Positions 12,961-23,971 of a stretch of 64,000 bases of DNA are shown in pieces. The stretch's first letter is position 1. The number at the start of each line of letters is the position of its first letter. The notes under the pieces were generated by a model. It was not told the DNA's origin. It ran no database searches and saw only the letters and a list, made by a program, of their open reading frames with translations. Source of the DNA: Bagarius yarrelli (Eukaryota > Chordata > Actinopteri > Siluriformes > Sisoridae); the NCBI GenBank assembly GCA_005784505.1, contig VCAZ01000006.1:7655724-7719723 (forward strand), given 5' to 3'. Both the position numbers and the translations under genes were made by a program.

Positions 12961-13395
12961 AGTGACCTTTAATAAAGAAGGGGATCCCGAGACTTCTTTC
13001 CCAGACATGAACTGACCTTTCAAACCAGACGAGGGGCCAGCGAGGGAGGGTGTGAGGGGCCTTGGGGGTGTGGGGGTTCTTGGAAGAGGGGGGTTCACAC
13101 TGTGGACTTTGAACCGGCCAGTTCCCGCTGTCCTGCTGGGTGTCTCGCCCAGCCAGAGCACTCTTTCACCCTCCTCTTTTATTTCTCTTTCTTTTTCTTT
13201 TCTCCTTCTCTTTTTTCCTGCACTTTTTTTTTCATTGTGTCAGAGAGATCATTCCGTATGCAAAGAGGCCCAAGCTGCCAGACCTGAACCTTTGCAAATC
13301 AATTTGTCTGTGAAGGCGAGCTATGCAGCAGGACACAAAATTCACCACAATTCTCTGACATCATTGCTTTTGGCAGATTTGTCTATTTAAAACAA
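12961..13395. other. Candidate conserved regulatory block
   Basis: A G-rich segment (13020-13100), then a CT-rich tract (13160-13230), then a complex stretch at 13236-13390. The last carries CGTATGCAAAGAGG (octamer-like), CCTTTGCAAATC and AATTCACCACAATTC. Opposed 112- and 113-codon frames overlap almost fully, arguing against real coding. Regulatory function is inference. Confidence 0.3.
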
Positions 13396-14416
13396 CACTA
13401 ATGGAAATCCCAACCCCCCTCACCCGCTATACAAATATGAAGAAAAATATGAAGACTCACCCTGCAAATGAAAATAGAGCAAGGTGGTGACACCTTTGAA
13501 TGCATAACTGCCATTCTGCCCTTGTTGTTCATTTAGAGCATGCAAAAGTGGGTTGTCTTGTTCCTCTGTTATCTTTTTTTACAGACAAAACAGTTTGGCT
13601 CACTGTACACTAGCCCTAATAAATACCTATTGTCCAAAAACCTCAGACCAGCGCAAGCAGTTCTTTAAATGTCCATGAAAACTGTGACTGTGCTGAAGAT
13701 GAAGATAAAGACTTGGGTTTGCATGACATTCCATAGACAAAAAAGAAAAAATAATCTAAGCAGATATTGAAGGTCGGAGGAGGGGTTTAATATAAGGATG
13801 CTGGGATGCATGAGATTTCTATTTAGCTAGTATAATATAAATGGTATTATAATAGTAAAACATTTCATTAATTTAATACTGGCATGTGAATATCACTAAG
13901 TTTTTATAATTGTATTTGCTGTATAATATATTCATATAGTGTTTGGTACCGAAAACTGCAGTGAATATGAGTGGCCTTGGTTATACTGTGTAGGCTATTT
14001 GGACTGTAGTAAATGTGTATAAGTGGCTGACCTTCAACAGGCTTTAAATACGTTTTGTCGCTATTAAAAATATTTTAAAGCCTGACTTTGCAACGACTCT
14101 ACAGGCAGAGTATCTGCAAACTTTATAATTAGTTAAATAAAACATATGTGGAAGTTTGTTTAATTGTGAGTCTATAAGTAAATGAACGAATGTGTTGTAG
14201 TATGTGTGGCCTTGTCACCCACCATCACTTTGACTATGACAAGTAAAGAAATGTACGTCCTTTGTGCGTGTTATTGTGTGGATGTGTATGTGCATGCATA
14301 TCATTGTTTAAATGTATTTATTTTTGTATTTACAGCAGATCTGCCTATGATGAAAACAACTATGCCCTCAGCCCTGCTGTCAGACCAAGGACAATTTTTA
14401 TGCTTAGCTGTGTTTG
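13396..14416. other. AT-rich spacer, nothing identified
   Basis: AT-rich unique DNA with no recognised repeat or coding segment. The start of the spurious 139-codon frame (14182) lies here. Confidence 0.5.
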
Positions 14417-14424
14417 AAAAAAAA

Positions 14425-14464
<40 letters not shown>

Positions 14465-14500
14465 TATCTATCTATATATATATATATATATATATATATT
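14417..14500. repeat. Poly-A followed by (TA)n
   Basis: About 26 adenines at 14417-14442 pass directly into a TA array with two TCTA interruptions, ending at about 14500. The order A-run then TA array could be a decayed retrotransposon tail, but no element body is recognisable upstream. Confidence 0.9.
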
Positions 14501-14743
14501 ACATTTTATATAACCAGCATATTTTATGTATTTATTGCTTTTTAATGCTTGAAAATCTGGCCAAAGTTCTTTTTTTTCACAGAAGCTGGTGGCTCATTTA
14601 ATTGCAATGAGAATGACAATTGAAATGTGGAAAGGAGAAAATCTTAGGAAGTATTGATCATACAGTCTTCTATTTCATTAAACAGCCCCCTGTCTTGATT
14701 TTGCCCTCTTTTTCAATTTACACCCCTTTAATTCTGAGTTCAT

Positions 14744-14745
<2 letters not shown>

Positions 14746-14783
<38 letters not shown>

Positions 14784-14787
14784 TGTG
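14746..14787. repeat. (GT)n microsatellite
   Basis: GT repeat with one AT interruption near 14776. Confidence 0.95.
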
Positions 14788-14982
14788 AGTATGTTTGATT
14801 CTTGATCAATATCTGTCCCCATGTGAGGCCCTGTCTAGCCAGTTTCCTCCTGCCCCTTTGAGTCTAATGAGTGGCCTTGACCGTGGAGGGATGGGGCAGA
14901 CAGCCAGCACCAGATCTGTGCCTGAGACACATGAAGAGACAGCCCTATGACCTTAGGCCCCATCAGCTGCAGACTCGATCAA

Positions 14983-14983
<1 letters not shown>
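14788..14983. other. Moderate-GC segment between two microsatellites
   Basis: Unique sequence of higher GC than its surroundings (GTCTAGCCAGTTTCCTCCTG, TAATGAGTGGCCTTGACC). It could be conserved, but it is short and I cannot judge. Confidence 0.25.

Positions 14984-15057
<74 letters not shown>
14984..15057. repeat. Long pure (CA)n microsatellite
   Basis: About 37 uninterrupted CA units, the longest dinucleotide CA run in the window. Likely to be length-polymorphic. Confidence 0.98.
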
Positions 15058-15058
<1 letters not shown>

Positions 15059-15345
15059 TACTGACACTTCATGACCTACACATTACATGACCTATGCCAC
15101 TATGATCATAAAGGTGAGATCTGCCTCTTTTTTCCAGACTTACACTTCAAATCACCATAAAATGTTTCAATTAAACACATTTTTTATTTAATATTATCTA
15201 TTTTACTTTGTCACTAAACACGTGACAGATGATTCGCTGTGGAACAGCCGAAAGGAGAAGAAGACTAAAACATGTTGATAGTAAAGTACAGTTACACAAA
15301 AGAAAGTGTGTATATTTTCTTTTTTGGGCTAAAAATTCCATTCCA

Positions 15346-15410
15346 TTCTTTCTTTCTTTTTTCTTTCTTTCTTTCTTTCTTTCTTTCATTCTTTCTTTTT
15401 TTCTTTCTTC
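15346..15410. repeat. (TTCT)n microsatellite
   Basis: Imperfect TTCT tetranucleotide array interrupted by T-runs and one TTCA. A GAAA array of the opposite orientation sits at 31853-31913. Confidence 0.95.
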
Positions 15411-15469
15411 TAAATTGTTTTAAAATGCTTGTAACTGGGTTTGACTCTATAATCCAGATCAACTTCATC

Positions 15470-15800
15470 CACTGCCCACCATTATTGGCTTTTTGCTTCT
15501 GCCAGAATAATCTGGGAATGCATCTCTAATCAGAAGTAGACAAAAAGAGAGGTCAAGAAGAGAGCGAAAGGCAGAGGTTGCCTAATTGAAACGGACGATT
15601 TTCCCTGATCTGCACTCAGTCTGCCTGTACTTACAGCTCTGCCAATGTGCCCTTCATTTCAATGTCTTTATCTGCAAGCACAAGCCCAGAACTCACCAGA
15701 GAATGTCTCTGCTTTCTTACTGCTCACTATGCGTCTCGTTTTATTCCTATATTCATCCACCTTTCTGATTGTTATCAAGCTGTTTACTCGCTGTGTTTAT
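15470..15800. other. Possible conserved block
   Basis: Unique moderate-GC DNA with AGAATAATCTGGGAATGCAT, GCCTAATTGAAACGG and TTCATTTCAATGTC. Small overlapping frames on the plus strand have no domain. Weakly suggestive of regulatory DNA. Confidence 0.2.
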
Positions 15801-15859
15801 TTGCTGAGAGGAAGCTCATAGTGTTAGTGTTGTGAGTAAGAGGTTATTTTCTGTTCAAA

Positions 15860-16470
15860 GAGGGCAGGGATAGAAAACCATAAAGAAGGGGGTGGTAAAG
15901 GGGGAGATCTGGTCATTCCTGAGCTGTGTGGTGGAGGGCGGAAGGTCAGCCGGTCTTTTCAGATAAGCGTTTTCGTGGAAGTCTGAGGGTTAGCCGTTTG
16001 TAACTTCTTTCTCTTTTCACTCACCATTTCCTTCAGCGCACTTACTCAAGAGGCCATGGTCAGCCATGACAGGCTGATAAGGAAATAAGGGCCTAGTTCA
16101 GTGGCCCTGATAAGACTGCGTGAGGGGCCTCAGGGAGGAGAAAAAGGGAAGAGAGGCACGGGTGGAATAAACAAAGAGACGCCCTGCTCTCTGTTAAAAA
16201 GATTAATTGTGGCACTGACACCTTTTGCCATTGACAGGCACCAGGCAGGAGAGTTTGCCTCATTGTGGGAAGAGAGGCATCCAGGAGCACCATCACCCTG
16301 CCCTTGGAACAGATGTAGCCTGTTGGCAGCCTTTCAAGCCTTTTATGAAGGTTAAAACTCAGATATCAAAAGAGCCCGAAGACAGCTTGACAAGACTTAC
16401 AGAGGTCCCAGGGATTCAAAATTAATATTCATTATTGACTGAAAATGATTGAATTATGGTTATGGGTATT
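15860..16470. other. Candidate conserved regulatory block with GATA motifs
   Basis: About 600 bases of complex, repeat-poor DNA. Notable words are CTGATAAGG (16073), CCTGATAAGAC (16106), AAAAGATTAATTGTGG, CACCAGGCAGGAG and AAATTAATATTCATTATTG (near 16418). The two GATAA words lie about 33 bases apart. Short opposed frames show no domain. The AT-rich homeodomain-like motifs flanking a GC-richer core resemble known vertebrate enhancers, but function is inferred. Confidence 0.35.
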
Positions 16471-17416
16471 TAAAGGCTCCGGGATATATCAACTTCTGTT
16501 GGTGATATCTGAGGATGACACACAACAGTTTAGGAGTGGCAGTATACAAAGCATACCATAAAAAACAATAAAATGTAAACCATTGACAGCGCTCTTGACT
16601 ATATTCACTTGCACATTTACCAAATTATTTGTACTACTGCATACTTTTATCGCTGTGAATGCGCAGAGGTGAGACATTCTTCAGGATTCATATTTAAAAT
16701 TCAGTGGTGATGTGTGCTTCGTGTGGGTGGAAACCCTTCACAACGCATCTGGTTGCATTTACGTTATGTAAAAGATTGACAGGGTCCCTTTGTTGTTCAC
16801 TACTTAGGGATGCAATGGTAAGCATCTGCTTAATCCTGCTGCACAGTGATAGGCTTAGCTTTTGCATCTGTACAGAATGCACAGAGATGCTCCATAACAG
16901 GTTGCACTGCAGTTCTATTAATGTCCAGTAGCAAGCATTACAGCCAATGCAGTATTAAGCAACTCTCCTTACCAGGGGGTGGCAGTAATCTAGACTTATA
17001 GTAAATGAGAAAAATCCAAATACTGCCAAAAGACATATCATATTGAATGTTTTTGCAAACGTAATCATTGTATGTGAAAATATCCTTTTCACTGAAGGAG
17101 AAGGTGTCATACATACATATTTTACATTTTTCATGGATGTTGGATGCAGTTTTACAAACAAATCTAACATAGTCATGCTAATGTAAATCTGCCCAAATAG
17201 CCTACCCAGCATTTCCTCAATACAGCTCAACACAACAGATTATTAGTAGTTAAAATGTTGAGCAGAAAATTAAATCTTTGCTTATTGATATTTGCTTATC
17301 AGGACTAATGGACTCTCTCTATTAACTACCGTCCCCATCTATGGTTAACTTAGTGTAGGCAGCTCTACATTTCCCCTTTAAGTTAAATACATGGAAGGTC
17401 AAAGGTCACAGTATGT
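16471..17416. other. Spacer, nothing identified
   Basis: Unique AT-rich sequence. CCAGGGGGTGGCAG at about 16972 is weakly CTCF-like. No repeat family or gene recognised. Confidence 0.4.
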
Positions 17417-17442
17417 TGGTATATACTGTACAGTATATACCA
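17417..17442. repeat. Perfect 26-base palindrome
   Basis: TGGTATATACTGT is followed immediately by its exact reverse complement with no spacer. It lies in a TATA-rich stretch and continues into TATATACATATATAC. Confidence 0.95.
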
Positions 17443-18270
17443 GTATATTGGCTGATTATATATACATATATACGCATAAATGAACTGTAAAAAACAAAGA
17501 ATAAAAAGTTAAGTTACTGGACAGACCTTAATTCACCCCTGTACTGTTCAGCAGAATTTTCAAACTCTTTAAATCTTTGCCCTTATTAAATAATATGCAA
17601 CTGGACTCGGTGTACTTTATTTATTTTACTTTGCAGGCATGTGAGAGCATAAGTGCGACGAATCTGGCTTGGAGTGGGATGATGTGGACATAGCTGTGTG
17701 TATGTTTAGATGTGTGTGAAAGAGAAGGAGAGCGAGAGAGACAGAGAAAGAGACACACATAACTCTAAGCTGGCTGGCTGTTTGATAGAACCAGTGATCC
17801 TTACTTCCTTCCTTCTTTTTTCTAAAGGGACCTGCATGGTTGCTCTGCTAGAGACCCTACAACCACCTTCCCCCTTCTCCTTTCTGCACCCATTTCCCAC
17901 TGCCAGTATCAGCTTGGAGGCCAGTTTCACTCAAGCACTTCTTTTGACGCTTGACTGAGAATGGTGGTTGGCGTTAAGCGTTTTAGTTCCTAATTCTCAG
18001 AAAAAAAGGCACCTGTGTCACAAAGTAAACGTCCCAAAATAAACCTCAAGCCCTTACACGTCCGACAGCACACCACCACCCGCATGGTATCACATGCAAA
18101 AGAGCTCTTAGATTAGTTTCACAGATTTCCTTCCAAAAAAAAAGGTCATGTTTCACAAGAAGTGGGTGACCTTAATATCTTCAAGAAGAGCCTTGAAATG
18201 TCTCCTTTGACTTTATAACATTTTAAAGTCTTGTCTGTAAGCAACCTCCATCACCAAGATAAGATCTAAG
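17443..18270. other. Spacer with GA-rich tract
   Basis: A short GAGA-rich run at 17718-17756 produces two opposed frames (74 and 82 codons), both artefacts. The rest is unremarkable. Confidence 0.45.
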
Positions 18271-18470
18271 TACAAGCATGAAACTTAATCTCTTGGGCTT
18301 TGAGTGCAGCGGGCGCATTTTGGGTCAGAACATCTTGTATCACCACCCCAAGCGGCTTTCCACAGGAGGAATTTCATCTAATTTAGATTGCATTTACAAT
18401 GTCTAATTAAATAAAATACAATAATATGTAAATGCTGTCTATGCCATATGGTCCTAGTTACAAACAGTCA
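18271..18470. other. Possible conserved block
   Basis: TTTGAGTGCAGCGGGCGCAT passes into TCATCTAATTTAGATTGC and TGTCTAATTAAATAAA. Several TAAT homeodomain-type cores sit beside a GC-rich edge. Weak texture evidence only. Confidence 0.25.
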
Positions 18471-19160
18471 ATCATTAGATGAGGTGTGTGGGTGTCTTGT
18501 CTCAGGGTATGAGTCAGTGCCTTAGGCAGACAGTTTGCCTTATAGCACAAGAAGTGACCAATCCCTGTACATGCAATCAAGCGTCTTATACAGACATACA
18601 TGAACAAAACAGAAGCCAGTGTAAATACACAGGTATTTATTCCTGACTCTAATAACTGTCCATAGGCACAAACAGTGTCAAAAATATACCCTTAGCAAGA
18701 TGTTGCCCATAAGTACTTTGAGGCTGAATCTTATCTGCTGTTATCGGGTCCTCAGAATGGCCTCTGAACAGTTTGGTTGCTGGGCTCTTATCTGGCAAAC
18801 CACCTCTCTCCCCTGGTTACACTGACTCTGTGTGTGTGTGTCTTGCTGTTAACTCTCAAGAAAGCTGAGTCTGATAAGATACAGAGCATATAGCTGCATA
18901 TCTTGCCCATCTGAACCGTTTCTCTTGTCCTTCTCCCACTTAGAGGAAGAGGCAAAGAGAGAAAGAGGAAGCCGGCTTAAAAGAAAACAAACATTTTTTA
19001 CCCTCATCCTGTCTGCCACACTCACTGGTTTACAGACCATAGTCCTGAGAGACAGTTGTCTACCTATTATGCATTCACCTGCATGCCGAATTCATAATGC
19101 AAATTTAAGTTACACAATCCTCTTTCAGTCACTCTCTGTTAGCCACAATCATACCTAGTA
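18471..19160. other. Spacer, nothing identified
   Basis: Unique sequence with a short (GT)n at about 18830. Opposed 63- and 77-codon frames have no domain. Confidence 0.45.
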
Positions 19161-19340
19161 GGAGGGAGCGCTGTCAGCTCAGTGGCCCAACATCTGGGGC
19201 TTCCTGCTGGGTTTGATTGGACCCTCCATTCCTATATTCCCCTCCCTCCAAGCTCCTTTAACCACGGTGCCACCAAGCTGGGTATTATCGTCCACCACAG
19301 CCAGTTCTGAAGTGGAGCCTGGCACTCTTTACCTTCTTAC
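19161..19340. other. Possible conserved block
   Basis: GC-richer unique sequence (GGGAGCGCTGTCAGCTCAG, CCACGGTGCCACCAAGCTGG) within AT-rich surroundings, with no frame or repeat. Low confidence. Confidence 0.2.
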
Positions 19341-19964
19341 AGCCAAGTTCCCTTTCATTTAAATAAGATTAAATACAAATGTGGAGTGGGGGCACATACT
19401 GGCTGGCCTGGAAGTTAAAGTGATGTTTCTGAGCCCTAATCTAATACATGGCCAAACAGTAAGAGAGAGAACTAGAGAGCTTGAGCAGGCCACGGTAATG
19501 CTGAAATGACTCATTCTTTAGTGGCTGCATGGCACCACTGCTGTCTATTGATCTAACAATATTAGGTGGAATAAAAAGGGATTGTTCTTACAAAAACATC
19601 TTGAAGAATTCACCAAAAATCTAAAAAAATTCTGACATTAACTACACACCCTGGTGTTTTTCCAAAAGAACAAGGCCTTCTTTTATCTAACAAAACGTTA
19701 GATATATTTTCGATGAAATCTGAGCTCTCTCTGAATCTCCGATAGACAGCAAGGGGACTACCATGTTTAAGCCCCAAAAAAAGTACCAAGATGTTCGCCA
19801 AAGTAGTCCATGTGACATCAGTGGTTTAACTGTAATGTTTCAAAGCAAAAGCTTTTTGATATCACAGACGGACGTTTATGTACATATTTTTTTTTTACCA
19901 GTTAAAACACTACGCATTTTTGGCTCGAGTTTTATAGGCAGGTTTTACGCTATAGATTAGCTGA
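19341..19964. other. AT-rich spacer, nothing identified
   Basis: No recognisable repeat, frame or motif cluster. Confidence 0.45.
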
Positions 19965-20290
19965 AGGTCTGATGGTATTGTACACTTATGCGTTGTGGCC
20001 CGTTTACACTGAGGAAAAGCCGCACGCTGTACAGAAAAGTCTTTATAAACTTCTGAAGGTTTTGACAGTGAGGATGAGTTGCAATTTTTTACCCAGTTTT
20101 ACTTATTTGAACCTGAATATACAGATGATAAACTATAAGAGGCTGCAACACAACAACAGAAGCTTCTGTCAGACACAGTGCAAATCCAGCATGATGATGT
20201 TGTGCACATATGCATTGTGCCTTGTTTGCACTCTGGAAAAAAAAGTATGTTGTATAAAAGCTATTAAAATCTACAATGATTGAGTTTTGT
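19965..20290 (+). repeat. Divergent internal direct repeat
   Basis: About 70 bases at 19971-20040 (from GATGGTATTGTACACTTATG) recur at about 20195-20265 (from GATGATGTTGTGCACATATG). They share blocks such as TATGC.TTGTG, GTTTRCACT and GGAAAA, and I estimate about 70% match by eye. The 103-codon frame spanning both copies is explained by the duplication. It may be part of an unrecognised mobile element. Confidence 0.55.
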
Positions 20291-20724
20291 CTTTGGTTTG
20301 GTCTTTAAAATTTAGCTTGTCTTTCTCTGAATGTAAACAAGACACAATGCGATTCAACGTCATCAGGGCGGATATGTGTCAGAGGCTGGGTCAGGTGCTG
20401 CAACATGTATGCGTCATTGTACTTTTATAAACGCATGTCCACAAGCAACGCAGTAGGGACAAAAATGTGTCGTTATAAAAAGACGTTATTTTTGTTTTCT
20501 TTAGTCAATATTCTTGTTGCTTCTCAACTTCACAGTTGAACCACTGATATCCGATGGACTACTTTGTCGATCATCCTGGTACTTTTCTGGGGCTTGAAAG
20601 TTGTAGTTACAGTACCTTGCTGTCTATCGGGGGGCCAGCGAGAGGTCATATTTCATCAAAACTGTCTTAAATTCTGTTTCGAAGAAGCTCTTACACTTTT
20701 AAAACATCACTAGGGTGAGTATAT
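20291..20724. other. Spacer, nothing identified
   Basis: Unique sequence adjoining the duplicated segment; it could belong to the same unidentified element. No frame or motif of note. Confidence 0.4.
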
Positions 20725-20897
20725 TTACAGCATTTGGCAGACGCCCTGATCCAGAGTGACTTACATTTATCTCTTTTACACAAATGAGCAATTGTGGGTT
20801 AAGGGCCTTGATCAGGGGCCCAGCAATGGCAACATAGTGGTACATGGTAATTGAACCCCGATCTCTAACACCTTAACCACTGAGCCACAACTTCCCA
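20725..20897 (-). mobile_element. tRNA-derived SINE, second family, near full length
   Basis: On the minus strand it starts with a tRNA-like head, TGTGGCTCAGTGGTTAAGG (A box), then GGGGTTCAATTACC (B-box-like), TGGGCCCCTGATCAAGGCCC, TTAACCCACAATTGCTCA, and the tail GTCACTCTGGATCAGGGCG. It ends CTGCCAAATGCTGTAAATA. The tail is the family signature shared with 25616-25778 and 57968-58157. Non-coding retroposon, transcribed by pol III when young. Confidence 0.85.
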
Positions 20898-21845
20898 CTC
20901 AATTATTATTTTTAAGTAATTTTTCTAAAGTACTTTACTGAAATTACTGAAGTCATTTTTTTCAGTAATTATTCCACACAAATAATTTAGTAATTTCATT
21001 TATGGGTAAATTATTCCTTTAACAATAGTCATTACCAACAGTAGCCACAATGAGGAGGATTCAGTGTCTGACTGAACTTGAAATCAGTATGTTTTTGCAG
21101 CTAGAAAAAATTGCAGCTAGAAAAAAAAACGTTTCACACCTTTTCAGTGTCTGATGGAAATGTTATTTGACTGTACCAATTGCTACACCGTGTTGTATAA
21201 TCAAAGCAAGTGATTCAAGTTAGTCAAGAAGCATAGCATCCGAGAAGCATAGCATTCCAACAATAAGCTTATGAAAACGAAAAGTTTGTCTTAACAGTTG
21301 CAAAATAACAGACTAAGATTTAATAGATTTAATCTGCACCTACAGTTTAAGACTGATCAAAAAGCAGGGGTAGGTAACCATCTCTGCACTAAGTATTACC
21401 ACTGTTCAGTCAATCGAAGGCTGGGGAATGCTGATACACTTGGTCTGCCCTCAATGCCCTGGTCAGAAGACAGGGCTTCTGTTTAAGATCAAATTGTTCT
21501 GCAATTTTGTGGTACAAATTGTATGGGTAGTGTCACACTAAAAATCCAACAAGAAGTGCACTTGTATCTGAATGATACACTTATTAACCTAAAAATTATG
21601 GATTGTGGAAAGACATTACTACTCTTCTAAAATTCATATACTAGACAGTAAGGTACAGAGCGCACTTTGTTGGATGCAGTGAATCTGAAGCATCCTGGGA
21701 AGCACAGAGTACAAGACGGTGCAGCACATTGCATCACACATAAAGATGTCTTACTAACTAGAAAAAACAACTTTGTTGTCATGTTTCTGGAAAAAAAGGA
21801 GAAAACCAGAAAAACAGACAATGCAAGAATATAAGAAAATCAACT
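20898..21845. other. AT-rich spacer, nothing identified
   Basis: Contains a tandem-like pair, GCAGCTAGAAAAAA, at about 21098-21128. No gene, domain or repeat family recognised. Confidence 0.45.
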
Positions 21846-22475
21846 TGACCAGTCCCCAGCGCTCAGGACTGAATAGAAACCCTGGAAATTGAAGGCTGAT
21901 TCGAGCGCCGATTGTCTTGGGATATTTTTAGCTTCACTGACAGGATGGCTAATCACATTGAGCTCGGTTATAGTACAGATCAGTATAAAAAAATCAGACA
22001 TGTATCTGATACTGAGGTCATGTACTCGTAAAAGCACTCTGATACTAAAGACTGACACCTTTTGTGATGTCATTGATAGAACTTTCAGTGCACAAAGACC
22101 CCGAAAGCAGTGACAGAATGTCAGACCCAGAGGTGTGGCAATATTTCAGCATTAATGATGACAACCCATGCAAGGCATACTGCAGACTTTGTTCCACAAG
22201 AATATTGAGGTACGAATATTACTTTTTTATACTTATAACCCGAGTAACCTGATAAAGTAAAACACAAAAGTGGGCACAGAGAATTTGCCGGTAGAAGTAA
22301 CGTTAACATTAACACTCGGAAACTCGGAATAAAAAATGGAATGCGATAAGCCAAGAGCCATACACATAATCCCACATCCCCAAAAAAGTACAGAAATCGA
22401 TCTCAGCCAGTAGCAGAAAAAAAAATATCGGTACTCATAGTCTTTAAAAAAATAGTATCGTGCATCCTTAAAAAA
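21846..22475 (+). mobile_element. hAT-type element relic with BED zinc-finger fragment
   Basis: A frame from 22121 reads MSDPEVWQYFSINDDNP and continues through A-Y-C-R-L-C. This matches the start of a BED zinc finger (VW..F, then C..C) as found in hAT and ZBED transposases. The reading is lost soon after the CxxC, so the finger's His residues and the whole catalytic core are missing. Flanking text with TATCGGTACTCATAGTC and TATCGTGCATCCTT near 22425-22470, and GTATCTGATACTGAGG near 21998, resembles 'GTATCGGTAC' terminal repeats of fish hAT elements. A dead fragment; boundaries approximate. Confidence 0.6.
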
Positions 22476-22609
22476 ATCTTAAAGACTTAGCATAAAACTT
22501 TTCTTCTTACCAATATATATATATAAAAAATCAATAAACAATAAGATAATTTAAACACAGTTACCATATGATCTAAAATAATTACCACTTTCTTTACAAC
22601 ATAGTGCAC
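22476..22609. other. AT-rich spacer
   Basis: Short (TA)n near 22508-22523, otherwise nothing. Confidence 0.5.
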
Positions 22610-22885
22610 TCTGAACAAAGCTGGCTCTCCTCCCAGCGGAGGAGGCCTTGTTCTGCATTTTCTGCATGTGAAATGTTGCATTCTAATGCAAGCAAACAAT
22701 ACGCAATGGCACTTCGATGCTAATGATGAAGAGGTCAGCGGGAGCAGGCGAGAGCGCTGCGAGATTCCAGATGAGCGGGTCAGGAGCACAGCACTCGGGC
22801 TATAGGAATGCTCCTGCTAACTCCCCCGAGGGCCCAACCATCACTGATTTGCATGGTCATGTCCGAATGTGCAAGTGTGTGTGTT
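22610..22885. other. Candidate conserved regulatory block
   Basis: One of the more GC-rich unique segments in the window. It contains the inverted CTCCCAGCGGAGGAG, GCATTCTAATGCAAGC, GATGCTAATGATGAAG, a CG-containing core (GGCGAGAGCGCTGCGAG) and CTGATTTGCATGG (octamer-like). Opposed frames of 68 and 100 codons have no domain. Regulatory role inferred. Confidence 0.35.
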
Positions 22886-23933
22886 TGCACTGTGAAGTCA
22901 GAGAGTGTAGAAGGTTACTCTAATAAGCCTACAGCTGGCGATTGAATACGGAGGTCAAGCTGCGTTGGTCAGCATCATCAAATTTTTTCCAAAAATTATT
23001 AATATTTTAGATGGAGGCAGCTTGGTGCAGTCATCTCTTCTGCTTCTTTGGGACAGTGACAGCAGTTTGTGTGTGTTTGATCAAGATTAGCTTTGTGTAT
23101 GGAGGACTTTTGATGCAGTGGACAGAGCTAAGTAAAACACACTGACCATGATGAGACAAATCTCATCTCATCTCCACAACAGAGCCTAAGAACTGTTGTT
23201 GCATTAATGAGCAACAATGGGTTTTACACATCATCTCTACAGTTAACAATATTCCTGCAGAAGAGAGAAAGAAGAAAAAATGTTTGCACTCTTAATTGCT
23301 CAACACAAAAGCAGCCCCTTTCCAAACAAACACACAGACAGGGTGATATATATTTGCATATTCATGCAGTTGAAAGTTTTTTTTGTCTTTCTCTCTCTCT
23401 CTTTCTCAGTAGGCAATGGGCTGTGAAGTTATTTATTCTCGTTGACAGCGCACATCTTTCAGGAGGAGGCCACCTTATATTGTTTTTGCTCATTTATTAC
23501 ACACAGACACACGCACACAAACTTGCATGCATGTATGCACACATACAAACCCACCCACACACGAACATCTATTATTTGACTTTTTAAAAAATCTCTCATT
23601 TCTTTATTAGCTCTAATAATCTCGACAAGTAAAAATCATTTGAATAGGAAAAGAATAGAAATAAATCAAATAAACACACACCCAGGTTTGTCTTATTACT
23701 ATATAACTGTGTCAATGGGACAACAAAATCATTAATAATATTTAATCTTTTAATTCTTCCTTTATATAAAGGCTGAAATTAAACCCAATTTCAAAAGGTC
23801 TTTGGCTTTTTTTAAATAAAGTTTAAATAAAGAAAATACTTTGTAAAGTACTTTGCTTTGTAAAGTATAATTTTTTTTTCCTAATTATATTCCTAATTAT
23901 ATATCCTAACCTGGTCCACATTAAGAGATCAAA

Positions 23934-23934
<1 letters not shown>
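22886..23934. other. AT-rich spacer with CT and CA runs
   Basis: The 126-codon frame at 23207-23587 crosses a TCTCTCTC run and a CACACA-rich stretch and has no domain. Nothing else recognised. Confidence 0.5.

Positions 23935-23969
<35 letters not shown>
23935..23969. repeat. (CA)n microsatellite
   Basis: About 17 CA units. Confidence 0.95.

Positions 23970-23971
<2 letters not shown>

Noticed and set aside
12820..13161. 113-codon minus-strand frame overlapping a 112-codon plus-strand frame
   Set aside because: Pro/Thr- and Phe/Ser-rich translations of G-rich and CT-rich DNA in opposite directions. Neither is supported.
14182..14601. 139-codon open frame, the longest in the window
   Set aside because: It runs through the poly-A and TA array, so half of it is Lys and Ile/Tyr repeats. 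No domain and no coding character.
23207..23587. 126-codon frame
   Set aside because: Crosses TCTCTC and CACACA stretches with matching Leu/Ser and His/Thr bias. No domain or splice context.
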